The notes beneath the pieces are model-generated. The model saw only the letters and a program-made list of their open reading frames with translations. It was not told the DNA's origin and ran no database searches. Source: an uncultured Prevotella sp. (GTDB lineage: Bacteria > Bacteroidota > Bacteroidia > Bacteroidales > Bacteroidaceae). Taken from it: DNA of 64,000 bases. A program made the position numbers and the translations under genes. Position 1 is the stretch's first letter, and every line of letters begins with the position of its first letter. Shown piece by piece: positions 34,494-42,676 of the stretch. The stretch is taken from contig CABQKA010000004.1 of NCBI GenBank assembly GCA_902464615.1, forward strand, positions 1-64,000, given 5' to 3'.

Positions 34494-36758
34494 TTAGAAC
34501 TTGTAGCGGTTGTCGACTATCTTGTTCTTTAATTGCAAGGCTTCAATGATGTTGTTGTTCTGGCCGAAAATGGTGCTCATTTGCCGGTATGTCTGCTCCA
34601 TTTGCGCTTGAGCGGCATTGAAGGTTTGTGTTCCGGCTTTTTTCGAGATAACTTGGACAAGATACATCCCGTTTGCACCTTTTACCCATCCGGTGTTCTT
34701 TCCTTGCGGGGTCCGCTCGACGGCACCGGCTACTGTGGGTTCGTATGAGGCGAAGTATGTGATAGAGGCTTCCGGCTGGTCCGATACTTCTGCGCCCTTG
34801 ACGGACTTAGCCTGTTCCGGTGTTTTCACATTCTTCAATTGAGCCATTAGCTTTTCAGCCTTTTTGTCTTGTATGACTAAGGCTTCAAGTTGCCGTTTTA
34901 CGCTCGGTGCATTCCATTCAAGATATTCTCCGTCGTTGATGCCCGCGATGCAAAGCACCAGCAATTGGTCGTTGTTCTTTCCACATTCGTAAACTTGGGA
35001 TATTTCTCCTACTTTGGCGTCTCCGTAGGCCCAAGTAAAGGCATCCTTAGCTCCTTCGCCGCCAATTGAAACCCGGGCGGTCATGGCGTCGGAAGTGTTC
35101 ATTCCCGGCAACTCCAACAGTGTGTAGCCACTCTTATTGGCATTCTTTTCCAGAGCCTCAAGGGATTTGTTCTTGGCCAGGAATTCAAACAAGGCGCGAC
35201 GCTTGTTGTTGTAGGTCTCTTGTGAGAATGTAATCGGATATTTGGCTACTGCGATGTTATATTTAGCAGAGGGGGCTTTTGTTGCCAATACTTGTGTTAC
35301 CACGTAGATGGGCTGACCCGTTTGCGGATTTTGTACAGTGTAGTAAGCCACTTCTCCGGATGCCATTTGGCAGATGTCTGTGTAGGCTGTCTGGCCGCTG
35401 TCTGTGGCGGTCGCATGTGCGTCAATGTAGTAGCGGGTAGCATTCCACGTCGTATCGCCTTGTAATCCGTATTTTTGTACGAGGTCGTTATGCTGTTTGG
35501 CCAGTTCCTTTATACTCTTTCCGCTTTTGACAGCTGTGATAATGCTGTCTGCCAAAGACTTGCTGTCTACGGCAAACTGGCATGTCTGCATGGAGTCTGG
35601 AGAAGTCTTGATTCCCACAAGTTTGAACGTCGAAATGTATTGAACGCCATTGCGGTCTCTTGCCTCAATTGTCGTGGGCGTTACTTCGCCTATGCTCATG
35701 GAATCGATGGCGCTGGCCACATTGGCCAATCCGTTTTGCGAATAATTATCTTTGGGCAGGTAAACGTATGAGTAATTGATCTCTGTCTTGGAATTTTTCA
35801 TGATGCCCTCTACGGCTTCCATCGTGTTCACTTTGCGCAGTGTGTCTTCAATGGCTTTCACCTGCTTGAAGATGTTGTCTTGGTCTTGTGCGCTGGCTGT
35901 GACGGTCACGTTGATGGCTTTCAAGTCGCGCGAAGGGTACGGGTTGCGGAATAATTCCTTGTATTCTTTGTATTTTTGCTGCAACTCTTCGTCTGTGACC
36001 TTGATATCCTTGTCTGCAATGGTGGAGTAGGGGACTGTGGCCATCTGCAGGTTGTAAACGGTGTTGTTTTCGTCGAAAGTCATCTTGGCCGTAATGGGGT
36101 TGGCCGTGATGCCGGCTTGGAGTACTGCCATATATTTGTTCATGAGCAATTCTTGCGGAATTTGGCTTTCACAATAGAGGCAGGCATTTTTCAGATTCAT
36201 ATACAGTTCGGCTGCTTCAGGATTCTGTTTTTGCAGCTGGCTGATTTGCTGGTCTGCCGATTTTAAGAATTGCTTATAGGCTTCCACGGAGGGCTGGCCC
36301 ATATAGTTGCCCATGAGAATCATGATTTTTTGCGCGTAGCTGACTTGGGCCAAATTAATCTGGCCGTACTGCATCATCTGCATGATTTGTTGCAATTGCT
36401 GGGGCGTCACGCTGGTCAGGGCATTTTGAACGTCTTCTTTTGTTACTTGTAGGCCTAGGCGCTCTGCTTGCTCTGCGATAGTTTGTGACTGTATGAACTT
36501 AACCCAGATTCCTTGGCGGATATTCTCTTTTTCCTCTTCCGTAATGGAGCCTAAAAGCAGGCTTTCCAGGTTTTCTTCGTTGCTGACCTGAGATTCAAAA
36601 TCCTCGTATGTCAGCTCTTTACCGTTGATTTCTCCTTCAACGTTCGGACGGGAGCATGAATTGAAGTCCGTCAGAGTGACGATGAAGAGCAAAAGGGCGC
36701 CTCCGATGACCGACATCAGCAGGGCCGGTTTGTTTCTAAGTGTTTGTAATGCAGCCAT
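34494..36758 (-). CDS. PpiD/SurA-like periplasmic foldase
   Basis: 754 residues. One N-terminal membrane anchor (about 11-30, ALLMSVIGGALLLFIVTLTDF) places the rest in the periplasm. The SurA-N/PpiD-type chaperone region (INGKELTYEDFESQV onwards) is followed by one or two degenerate parvulin-like modules (FAVDSKSLADSIITAVKSGKSIKELAKQH; PQGKNTGWVKGANGMYLVQVISKK). Family members help outer-membrane proteins fold. A -7 element lies at 36829-36836. It sits beside lptC and an outer-membrane barrel gene, which suits a role in envelope assembly. Peptidyl-prolyl isomerase activity is not assured, because the parvulin motifs are weak. Confidence 0.85.
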   Translation of the reverse strand: MAALQTLRNKPALLMSVIGGALLLFIVTLTDFNSCSRPNVEGEINGKELTYEDFESQVSNEENLESLLLGSITEEEKENIRQGIWVKFIQSQTIAEQAERLGLQVTKEDVQNALTSVTPQQLQQIMQMMQYGQINLAQVSYAQKIMILMGNYMGQPSVEAYKQFLKSADQQISQLQKQNPEAAELYMNLKNACLYCESQIPQELLMNKYMAVLQAGITANPITAKMTFDENNTVYNLQMATVPYSTIADKDIKVTDEELQQKYKEYKELFRNPYPSRDLKAINVTVTASAQDQDNIFKQVKAIEDTLRKVNTMEAVEGIMKNSKTEINYSYVYLPKDNYSQNGLANVASAIDSMSIGEVTPTTIEARDRNGVQYISTFKLVGIKTSPDSMQTCQFAVDSKSLADSIITAVKSGKSIKELAKQHNDLVQKYGLQGDTTWNATRYYIDAHATATDSGQTAYTDICQMASGEVAYYTVQNPQTGQPIYVVTQVLATKAPSAKYNIAVAKYPITFSQETYNNKRRALFEFLAKNKSLEALEKNANKSGYTLLELPGMNTSDAMTARVSIGGEGAKDAFTWAYGDAKVGEISQVYECGKNNDQLLVLCIAGINDGEYLEWNAPSVKRQLEALVIQDKKAEKLMAQLKNVKTPEQAKSVKGAEVSDQPEASITYFASYEPTVAGAVERTPQGKNTGWVKGANGMYLVQVISKKAGTQTFNAAQAQMEQTYRQMSTIFGQNNNIIEALQLKNKIVDNRYKF

Positions 36759-36828
36759 TATTGATTTGTATTTTTATTTGTTTCCTGTTTTTGAAAAGGG
36801 GCACACGTCCTGTTTTTCGTGCGCCGCG

Positions 36829-36836
36829 CAAAGTTA
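36829..36836 (-). promoter_or_regulatory. Candidate -7 element for the ppiD-like gene
   Basis: TAACTTTG on the minus strand, 71 bases before the start at 36758. No clear TTTG stands at the right distance, so ppiD may have its own weak promoter inside the coaX-lptC string. Confidence 0.45.
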
Positions 36837-36869
36837 TAAAAAAAGATAATATAAGACGATATTTTCCGG

Positions 36870-37538
36870 CTAATTTTGGTCTTTGCCGGTGCTGATGCGT
36901 TCCGGTTCCTCTTGCACGGGGCGTTGCGGCGGGGCTGCTGAACGCAGGGGTGCGCCCACTGTATCCGAGGGGGATGCAGCCGGTCCGTCGTCTTCTGGCA
37001 TAGGCATGAAGCCGCTGGTCTGCTTGATGTGGTAGTCGGTCATCTGTTCGTTTGACATGAACCAGTTTCCCTCTAATTCGCGGTCGGGAGTGACGATGTG
37101 CATGTACTTGTTGGAATAGAGCAGATGGCGGTTCATATCCCAGAAGAGTTCTTCCGTGTTGAACGTTGTGCCGTTTTCCATGTTTTTAATGAATACCCGG
37201 CCACGCAGTTCCCAGAGGTTTTGGTTGTACCAATAAGCTGTGTCGGCTGTGATGTACAGGTTGACGCGGAAATAGTCGTCGTAGCGTTCCAGAAAAATGC
37301 CTTTCGGAAATTCTTGGCGTGGCGGGCGGGTCTTGTCGTAGACCAGCCATTCTTCGGCTACGATTTTGTAGCGCACATAGCCGGAATCCGATATCAGTTT
37401 CGACACTCCGCGTGTCACCATGACGGCCATGGAGTCGCGTTCTGTAATGGCGTCCCCCATTGGTGGGGGGTCGCTTCCGCAGGAGGCGATAGCCAGGGCT
37501 ATGGACAAGGGGAGAATCCGTCTTATTCCACTTTCCAT
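36870..37538 (-). CDS. lptC: LPS export ABC transporter periplasmic protein LptC
   Basis: A 222-residue lipoprotein-like LptC with a signal and lipobox IASC (Cys20), where E. coli LptC has a transmembrane anchor. The OstA/LptC jelly-roll core is seen in LYITADTAYWYNQNLWELRGRVFIKNMENGTTFNTEELFWD and TPDRELEGNWF. It moves lipopolysaccharide from LptBFG to LptA. A Pro-rich tail of about 45 residues follows the core. Its start overlaps the end of the preceding barrel gene by 16 bases. Confidence 0.85.
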   Translation of the reverse strand: MESGIRRILPLSIALAIASCGSDPPPMGDAITERDSMAVMVTRGVSKLISDSGYVRYKIVAEEWLVYDKTRPPRQEFPKGIFLERYDDYFRVNLYITADTAYWYNQNLWELRGRVFIKNMENGTTFNTEELFWDMNRHLLYSNKYMHIVTPDRELEGNWFMSNEQMTDYHIKQTSGFMPMPEDDGPAASPSDTVGAPLRSAAPPQRPVQEEPERISTGKDQN

Positions 37539-38890
37539 TTCATGAACCAGCGCTCGTTGAAAGAAATGCCAATGCTGATACGCAGGTAGTTCTCGGTAAT
37601 CATGCCGGGTACTTTGGGATTTACGCGCTCATATTGGGCTGAGATGTTGAGGAGCGAGCGATTATTGTAGAAATTGATGATGGGCAGTGCCACGCCGAGG
37701 CTCACTTGATAATCGCGCGGTCCGTCTTGACCGTTTATCCGCGTGTAGGGACTTGTGAAGGCAAAGCCTGCCCGGTAACGGATGAGGTCGCGCCAGCGCA
37801 CGCCGTTGGGGTTGTGCATGTATTCAAATCCGACCGTGATTTTGTGCATGTCGGTGTAGTTTCCCGTGCGCGCTTCGTAGTGTGGCTGTCCGGTCAGCTC
37901 GTCCATGAAGAGTTGGGGCGACTTTACGTCTTGCCATTTCTGCAGAGTGTAGTCCGCACCGATGCGCAGCCGGTCGTCGTGCGTCCATGTCAGGCCGATG
38001 CCGAAGGAGTGGGGCAGGGCGTAGGCATTGTGGGCTACGAGTGTGTCGCCGATAACGGTGTTGTTCTGGATGAGCTGGTCATAATATAGACCGTTGGAGT
38101 TGATGTCGTGCCCAAGACCGTAAGTCAGGCCGAGGGTCAGCATGTTCTTTTTATTGATACGCTGTTCGTACTGCAGTCCGAAGTCGGCTTTGTATGTACG
38201 GATATCGGCGGCATATTGCCGGCGGCGCGATGCGATGTCGGCATCGCTGAACGAGGCCATGATGGTGTGTGTCATGTCGCCCCACAGGTAACCGACGTTT
38301 GCGCCGATGGAAATGCGTTTGAACGGTTTCCATCCTACGCCCAGGTAGACTTCGTGCAGTCCGCCGTCGCCCGAATACGATTCGGTCTGGACGATTTCCC
38401 CCGTGTTTTCTTGCAGGGTCTCGCTGTGGCTCATGCTGTAGCCGATGGTGCTGTAAGGCAACAGGCCCAACGAGATGCCGAGGTTGCGCGAGGCCCGGAA
38501 GCCCATAGTCAGATAGTCGAACGAAGTGTTGCGGGCGTTGATTTTCCTTCCGTTGCTTTCCAGATTGGCGTTTTGCAGGGTAAATCCTGCATCGAACAGG
38601 AAAGACAAGGAGTCGATGGAGGAATATGATGCCGGGTTCTTGCTGTTCAGCTCGGTTCCGTTGCGCATACCGTAGGACAGGCCGGACATGGCCCTGTTGA
38701 AGCCTTGCCCGCCGTCGCTGAGCAAGCCGAAACCATAGCGGGAATATGGTGAGTTGCTTCCATTGGTCTGCGCCAAGGCTTGGTCTGGGCCAAAGGCTAA
38801 GGCAACGGTCAGCAGCAGAGCGTATCCTGTCCCTGACGCTTTGCGGCGGCAGGGGACATGGCGCTTGCTTCCCTTTTTCTGAATGTTCAT
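37523..38890 (-). CDS. Outer-membrane beta-barrel protein (OmpP1/FadL-like)
   Basis: 455 residues with a long basic signal sequence ending near ALAQT. The mature part opens with SNSPYSRYGFGLLSDGGQGFNRAMSG, the hallmark of a Bacteroidota outer-membrane family adjacent to lptC. Repeated amphipathic strands follow (for example ISIGANVGYLWGDM, FGIGLTWTHDDRLRIGADYTL). It ends with an aromatic strand (ISIGISFNERWF) suitable for Bam recognition. The role may be transport of hydrophobic compounds, as in FadL, or envelope assembly. coaX is 50 bases upstream and lptC overlaps downstream. Confidence 0.75.
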   Translation of the reverse strand: MNIQKKGSKRHVPCRRKASGTGYALLLTVALAFGPDQALAQTNGSNSPYSRYGFGLLSDGGQGFNRAMSGLSYGMRNGTELNSKNPASYSSIDSLSFLFDAGFTLQNANLESNGRKINARNTSFDYLTMGFRASRNLGISLGLLPYSTIGYSMSHSETLQENTGEIVQTESYSGDGGLHEVYLGVGWKPFKRISIGANVGYLWGDMTHTIMASFSDADIASRRRQYAADIRTYKADFGLQYEQRINKKNMLTLGLTYGLGHDINSNGLYYDQLIQNNTVIGDTLVAHNAYALPHSFGIGLTWTHDDRLRIGADYTLQKWQDVKSPQLFMDELTGQPHYEARTGNYTDMHKITVGFEYMHNPNGVRWRDLIRYRAGFAFTSPYTRINGQDGPRDYQVSLGVALPIINFYNNRSLLNISAQYERVNPKVPGMITENYLRISIGISFNERWFMKWKVE

Positions 38891-38940
38891 ATAGGATGGA
38901 GTTAGATGGCTAATGTGGAATGGCAGTCGCGTGGCCCGTC

Positions 38941-39660
38941 TTATGATTCCTGCAACAGGCGGTTGAGGCCGCGTGCCACAAGGTGGCTGTCTGTCATCAG
39001 GTTTTGCCGGACTGCGTCGCTGAAAGCGAAGTGGTCGCCGCCGGTGAGGAAGATGCGGAGTCCGGGGTAGCGTTTTTGCCAGTGGCGGATGCAGCCTTGC
39101 AGTTCGTATCCGATGCCGCGCACCACCCCGGTACGGATGGCCGTCTCGGTGTCGTAACCAAGGTCCGGGGCCGGCCCGTCTGCGTCCACGCGGGGCAGTT
39201 GGGCCGTGCGCGTGTGGAGTGCTTCCAGGCGCATCTCCACGCCTGGCGATATGTTGCCTCCTAAGTAGTTTCCTTCAGCGTCTACAAGGTCGTAGGTGAT
39301 GCATGTTCCTGCGTCGATGACGAGCAGGTCTGTGGCCGGTTTCAGGGTTACGGCGCCCACGACTGCTGCCAGGCGGTCGGCGCCCAGCGTGGCTGGGGTG
39401 CGGTAGCAGACCTTGACCGGCGCCGGCGTTTCGCCTGTCACCCGGAGTACGGGACATGGCATCTTGGCCAAGACGGCCTCTATGGCTGGCTGTCGTCCGG
39501 CTACGGAGCAGAATGCGCATTTTTCGGGCTGGTACCGTTGGATGGTATCGTGGAGATGTTGGGGAATGTTGTCCTCAAACCGTTCTTCACGCACCAACCG
39601 GTCGCCGTCGAAGGTCGCCACTTTTGCGCGGGTGTTGCCAATGTCTATGGTCAGATTCAT
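38941..39660 (-). CDS. coaX: Type III pantothenate kinase
   Basis: The first step of CoA synthesis, in the ASKHA-fold form that is insensitive to CoA feedback. 239 residues. Motifs: LTIDIGNTRAK (catalytic Asp6), TLGADRLAAVVGA (pantothenate loop) and LVIDAGTCITYDLVDAEGNYLGGNISPG (second phosphate loop). Its own consensus promoter lies at 39713-39743. It leads a string with the barrel gene, lptC and ppiD. Confidence 0.95.
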   Translation of the reverse strand: MNLTIDIGNTRAKVATFDGDRLVREERFEDNIPQHLHDTIQRYQPEKCAFCSVAGRQPAIEAVLAKMPCPVLRVTGETPAPVKVCYRTPATLGADRLAAVVGAVTLKPATDLLVIDAGTCITYDLVDAEGNYLGGNISPGVEMRLEALHTRTAQLPRVDADGPAPDLGYDTETAIRTGVVRGIGYELQGCIRHWQKRYPGLRIFLTGGDHFAFSDAVRQNLMTDSHLVARGLNRLLQES

Positions 39661-39712
39661 TTTGCAGCGTAGGGAAGTTAATTTTCTTGCCGCGATGCGT
39701 AAAAACTGTCTG

Positions 39713-39743
39713 CAAAGTTAGTGCATGGCGGGTGAAGGGCAAA
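39713..39743 (-). promoter_or_regulatory. Bacteroidota promoter for coaX
   Basis: On the minus strand TTTG (39740-39743), 19 bases, TAACTTTG (39713-39720), a full consensus match, 53 bases before the ATG at 39660. Confidence 0.75.
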
Positions 39744-39882
39744 ATATTAAGCCTTTTTTTTGATTTAGGAGAAGGGATGGGAACGGATGTGGCGGGCCGT
39801 TCCTGCTTTTCTTTCCGGGGTGCGTCGGGCTGCTCTCTTTCAGTTTGCCGGACTGGTGTTCGGATGTGCCGGTACGCAGCGG

Positions 39883-39940
39883 CGCGCCTTAGTCCCGTAA
39901 GTTCTGGGCTAAGGCGCGTCGTTACGGGGCTTAGTCCCGT
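39883..39940. repeat. CTTAG/CTAAG palindromic intergenic element
   Basis: CGCGCCTTAG (39883-39892) pairs exactly with CTAAGGCGCG (39909-39918), extended by CCC/GGG past a bulge. A second module, ACGGGGCTTAGTCCCGT (39924-39940), is itself a short palindrome. It lies between the end of the anchored barrel gene and coaX, in a 309-base gap that otherwise holds only the coaX promoter. Same family as 9035, 14718 and 63831. Confidence 0.65.
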
Positions 39941-39969
39941 GTGGCTTTCCGTCTGCGCCGGATGGAGTG

Positions 39970-41238
39970 TCAATGCAATTTTACCCGTAGGCCGGCCTGA
40001 AGGCTGAAGCGGAACGGCTGGTCTTGATAGGGCGTGGGGATAGAGCTTCCGTCTGGAAGTCCGTAGGTCATGCCCGGTTCGACAAACAGGCCGAGATGGC
40101 GTCCGAGGTGCAGCTCTGCTCCGGCCGAAACGCTGAAAGAACCTTGCCAAAGGCCGCGGCCGTCGTGTGTGACGGACATGCCCGCAGCTTTGTCTTCCAC
40201 GACGAGTTCCGTGCTCTGCTTGGCTCCGACGCTGACGGCGACGCGGGCCTCTCCGCTGGCATAGAAGTCGGCCCAGGAGGTGCGGGCAAAGGTATAACCG
40301 ATGCGTATGGGCACTCCGACGTAGTGCAGATGTTGGCGCGTGCGGTAGTAGGCTTCGCTGGTGCCGCCTTCTATGTCGGTCGTGGTACGGGTGTAGGAGA
40401 TGCCGGTCCCGACAGTCAGGCGGCTGGTTAGCGGGAAATCGACGCCGAGGGTGAACTGTACGGGCAGGTGGTGGTGTATGCGGCTGTGTGTGTCAAGACG
40501 GAGGTTGTGCGTCAGCAGTGCGCCGAGTGCTCCCGTATTCTTCATGTTGTTTCCTTGGGGGGCAAAGAGCGCGGTGGGCAGGGCTATGTAGCCTTCATGC
40601 CGTTCCGTTGCTGTGGGAGTTCCTGACATGGCCACGCGGAACTGGGGCTTGGCGCTGTGGCTGGTGCGCGCCGGGGCTGCGGCCGGGGGAATTGCTGCGG
40701 CAAGTGTCTTGGACCGGCGGGCTGGTTTCCGTTCCGCCTTGTGGGGAGCTTGTCCGGTTGTGCTGGCCGGGACAGTGTCGGCTAAGGCCACAGGCGTGGC
40801 GTCGGCAATTTCTGCCGTGCGCAATGGCTCTGGCTTGTAGGCCTGGCGCCTGGGGAGGGGAGGCGGCGCGAAGGCAAGCCCGTCCTGCCTGCCGGACTGG
40901 CCGGCAGGAAAGCCGCTTTTGGCGGAGCCCGCAGTCACGTCCGTTGGCGTTTGTCCGGTTTCAGCGGGTATGCTTTGGGAGGGAATTCCGGAGACGCTTC
41001 TTATGCTATGGTGCGTTTTCGGGCTTGGGGCAAGCAGCATGTAGCCTATGAGCACCGCGGCGGCGACGGCAGGGGGCGCCGCGAGGAACCAGCGGCGGGA
41101 CGGCCGTCGGCGGTGCGGTGCGGCCGGCGCCTTTTCCAAGGCTTCGCTGAGCCGTTGCCAGCCGTCGCCGGGAAGCGGGTCTTCCCATTGGCTGACTTGT
41201 TCGCGCAGGCGTTTTTCCCAATCGTTGAGTTCCTTCAT
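39970..41238 (-). CDS. Membrane-anchored protein with beta-barrel-like C-terminus; possible anti-sigma factor
   Basis: 422 residues. Residues 1-45 are cytoplasmic and read like the short N-terminus of anti-sigma regulators (DWEKRLREQVSQWEDPLPGDGWQRLSEALE). One transmembrane helix follows (about 50-71, WFLAAPPAVAAAVLIGYMLL), then a Pro/Ala-rich linker (72-200). The C-terminal region (about 205-422) looks like a PorT/outer-membrane barrel domain (FTLGVDFPLTSRLTVGTGISYTR, HLHYVGVPIRIGYTF, FRFSLQAGLRVKL). Its ATG overlaps the stop of the sigma gene (41235-41238), so the two are translationally coupled. No signal peptidase site is evident, so an inner-membrane anchor and a barrel domain stand in one chain. 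The regulatory role is inferred. Confidence 0.65.
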   Translation of the reverse strand: MKELNDWEKRLREQVSQWEDPLPGDGWQRLSEALEKAPAAPHRRRPSRRWFLAAPPAVAAAVLIGYMLLAPSPKTHHSIRSVSGIPSQSIPAETGQTPTDVTAGSAKSGFPAGQSGRQDGLAFAPPPLPRRQAYKPEPLRTAEIADATPVALADTVPASTTGQAPHKAERKPARRSKTLAAAIPPAAAPARTSHSAKPQFRVAMSGTPTATERHEGYIALPTALFAPQGNNMKNTGALGALLTHNLRLDTHSRIHHHLPVQFTLGVDFPLTSRLTVGTGISYTRTTTDIEGGTSEAYYRTRQHLHYVGVPIRIGYTFARTSWADFYASGEARVAVSVGAKQSTELVVEDKAAGMSVTHDGRGLWQGSFSVSAGAELHLGRHLGLFVEPGMTYGLPDGSSIPTPYQDQPFRFSLQAGLRVKLH

Positions 41239-41774
41239 GCGTCGTGAGTTTTCAGATATTGGATGATTCCTTTTTTCAGCAAGGCCTTGCCCCGCAGGTA
41301 TTGCGATGCCGAGGTGCTTTCCTTGATGTGGAGCAGGGCGGAGATTTCCCGGTGGCTGCGTCCCTCGATGAGGTATAGGTTAAGTACGGTACGGTAGCCG
41401 GCAGGCAATTGGCTGATGAGGTCGACAACGACTTCGGCAGGCACGTCGGGAGGCGGAGTTTCGTCCGCCATATCGGGCAGGCTGTCCGAGTCGGTGAATG
41501 AAAGTCTGCTGCGTTCCTGCAGGTAGGCAACAGCCCGGTTGGCAAAAACGCGGCGCAGCCATGCACCCAGCGAGCCCGGTCCCTGGTAACGGAAGCTGCG
41601 GATGGCCGAGAACACCAGGAGGAACCCGTCGTGGAGCAAATCCTCGGCTTCTTCCTGGTGTCCGGTGTAGCGGCGGCAGAGTGCAAGCAACTGGCCTCCG
41701 TAGCACTCGTAGAGTGCCTGGCGGGCACGGTTGTCGCCGTTCTGGCAGCCTTCGGCCATTTCGCGTTCGGTCAT
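41235..41774 (-). CDS. ECF-type RNA polymerase sigma factor
   Basis: 179 residues with sigma region 2 (YECYGGQLLALCRRYTGHQEEAEDLLHDGFLLVF, about 23-56) and region 4 (LPAGYRTVLNLYLIEGRSHREISALLHIKESTSASQYLRGKALL, about 122-165). No region 1 or 3 is present, as in the extracytoplasmic-function class. It begins 7 bases after the NigD-like gene and overlaps the anchored barrel gene by four bases. The arrangement suggests control of envelope functions by the downstream anchored protein. The target promoter is not apparent in this window. Confidence 0.9.
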   Translation of the reverse strand: MTEREMAEGCQNGDNRARQALYECYGGQLLALCRRYTGHQEEAEDLLHDGFLLVFSAIRSFRYQGPGSLGAWLRRVFANRAVAYLQERSRLSFTDSDSLPDMADETPPPDVPAEVVVDLISQLPAGYRTVLNLYLIEGRSHREISALLHIKESTSASQYLRGKALLKKGIIQYLKTHDA

Positions 41775-41781
41775 ACTTCTT

Positions 41782-42480
41782 TTATTTCAGAGGTATGTTG
41801 CTGCTTGCCTGTAAGCGCCTGGCCGGTTCTTCTTCTTTTTTCTTCAAAGTCCAGGTGCGTGTGTTGCCGGCTATGTCGCGGTAGCTGACTGTGAGACCTG
41901 GAGCGTCGGCCACGTCCTCTAGCGGAAGGGAAATGTAGCCTGTGGCGGAAGATTGCCGCCCGTCTCCATTCTGGTTGTGGCGGAATTCGAGTTGTACATA
42001 GCCCTCGGCATCGGTCCCTTCGTGGCGGATGACGTTGGCATAGTGCGCAATTCCGCTATAAGGGGTGACGGGCATACGGAACTGGATGTTGAGGTGGCCA
42101 CCTGCTATCCAGACATCGTCAATGGCTACGGGGTCGTTGCCCAAGCTGTCGCTTTCGGCCTCGGTGGGTTCGGGGAAGAAGCGTTTCGTAAGGACACGGT
42201 AGAGGTCAACGAGGTAGATTGTTTGCTGCCGGCGGTCGTCGTCCAGGAACTGGAAGGTGGCGATGACCCGCTGTCCGGGGCTTTGCGCACCACAATAGAG
42301 GAGTAGGGCACTGTCGGCTACAGCGAGGTCTTCGCCGGAGTCGAAGTGGATGGAATACTGCTTCTCCTGCCGGTCTACTGTACCCATGCCGACATAAAGC
42401 GGAGTGTAGTCATCGTCGTCGCAGGAGGTGAAGGCCATGACGCAGGCCATGATGACTCCCAGCAAATGCTTGCATTTCAT
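41782..42480 (-). CDS. NigD-like lipoprotein
   Basis: 232 residues with a lipoprotein signal ending in FTSC (Cys20), then an acidic DDDDY stretch that may serve as a surface export signal. The two-part body (OB-like MGTVDRQEKQYSIHFDSGEDL; then DDVWIAGGHLNIQFRMPV and YVQLEFRHNQNGDG) matches the NigD/NigD-like family, named after a Prevotella bacteriocin immunity region. It is the first gene of the sigma-factor operon. The function is unproven. Confidence 0.75.
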   Translation of the reverse strand: MKCKHLLGVIMACVMAFTSCDDDDYTPLYVGMGTVDRQEKQYSIHFDSGEDLAVADSALLLYCGAQSPGQRVIATFQFLDDDRRQQTIYLVDLYRVLTKRFFPEPTEAESDSLGNDPVAIDDVWIAGGHLNIQFRMPVTPYSGIAHYANVIRHEGTDAEGYVQLEFRHNQNGDGRQSSATGYISLPLEDVADAPGLTVSYRDIAGNTRTWTLKKKEEEPARRLQASSNIPLK

Positions 42481-42600
42481 AGGCGTTGGACGTTAGTTTA
42501 ATTGATAGAACTGCGTGCCGGCTGCTGGCCTCATGCGGCTCTGTGCCATGCCGGACATTTGAAAAACAGCCGGCAACGCTTTTTCTTGCATATCTTTCTG

Positions 42601-42641
42601 TTAAAAAAAATAAAGCCCGGGCAATAAGGATTGTCCGGGCT
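42601..42641 (-). terminator. Terminator after glnN
   Basis: On the minus strand AGCCCGGACAAT (42630-42641) pairs with ATTGCCCGGGCT (42614-42625) with one wobble and a four-base loop, followed by TTATTTTTTTTAA. Confidence 0.85.
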
Positions 42642-42676
42642 GGAAAATGGAATATGGCCCGCTGCGGACCCGTGCC

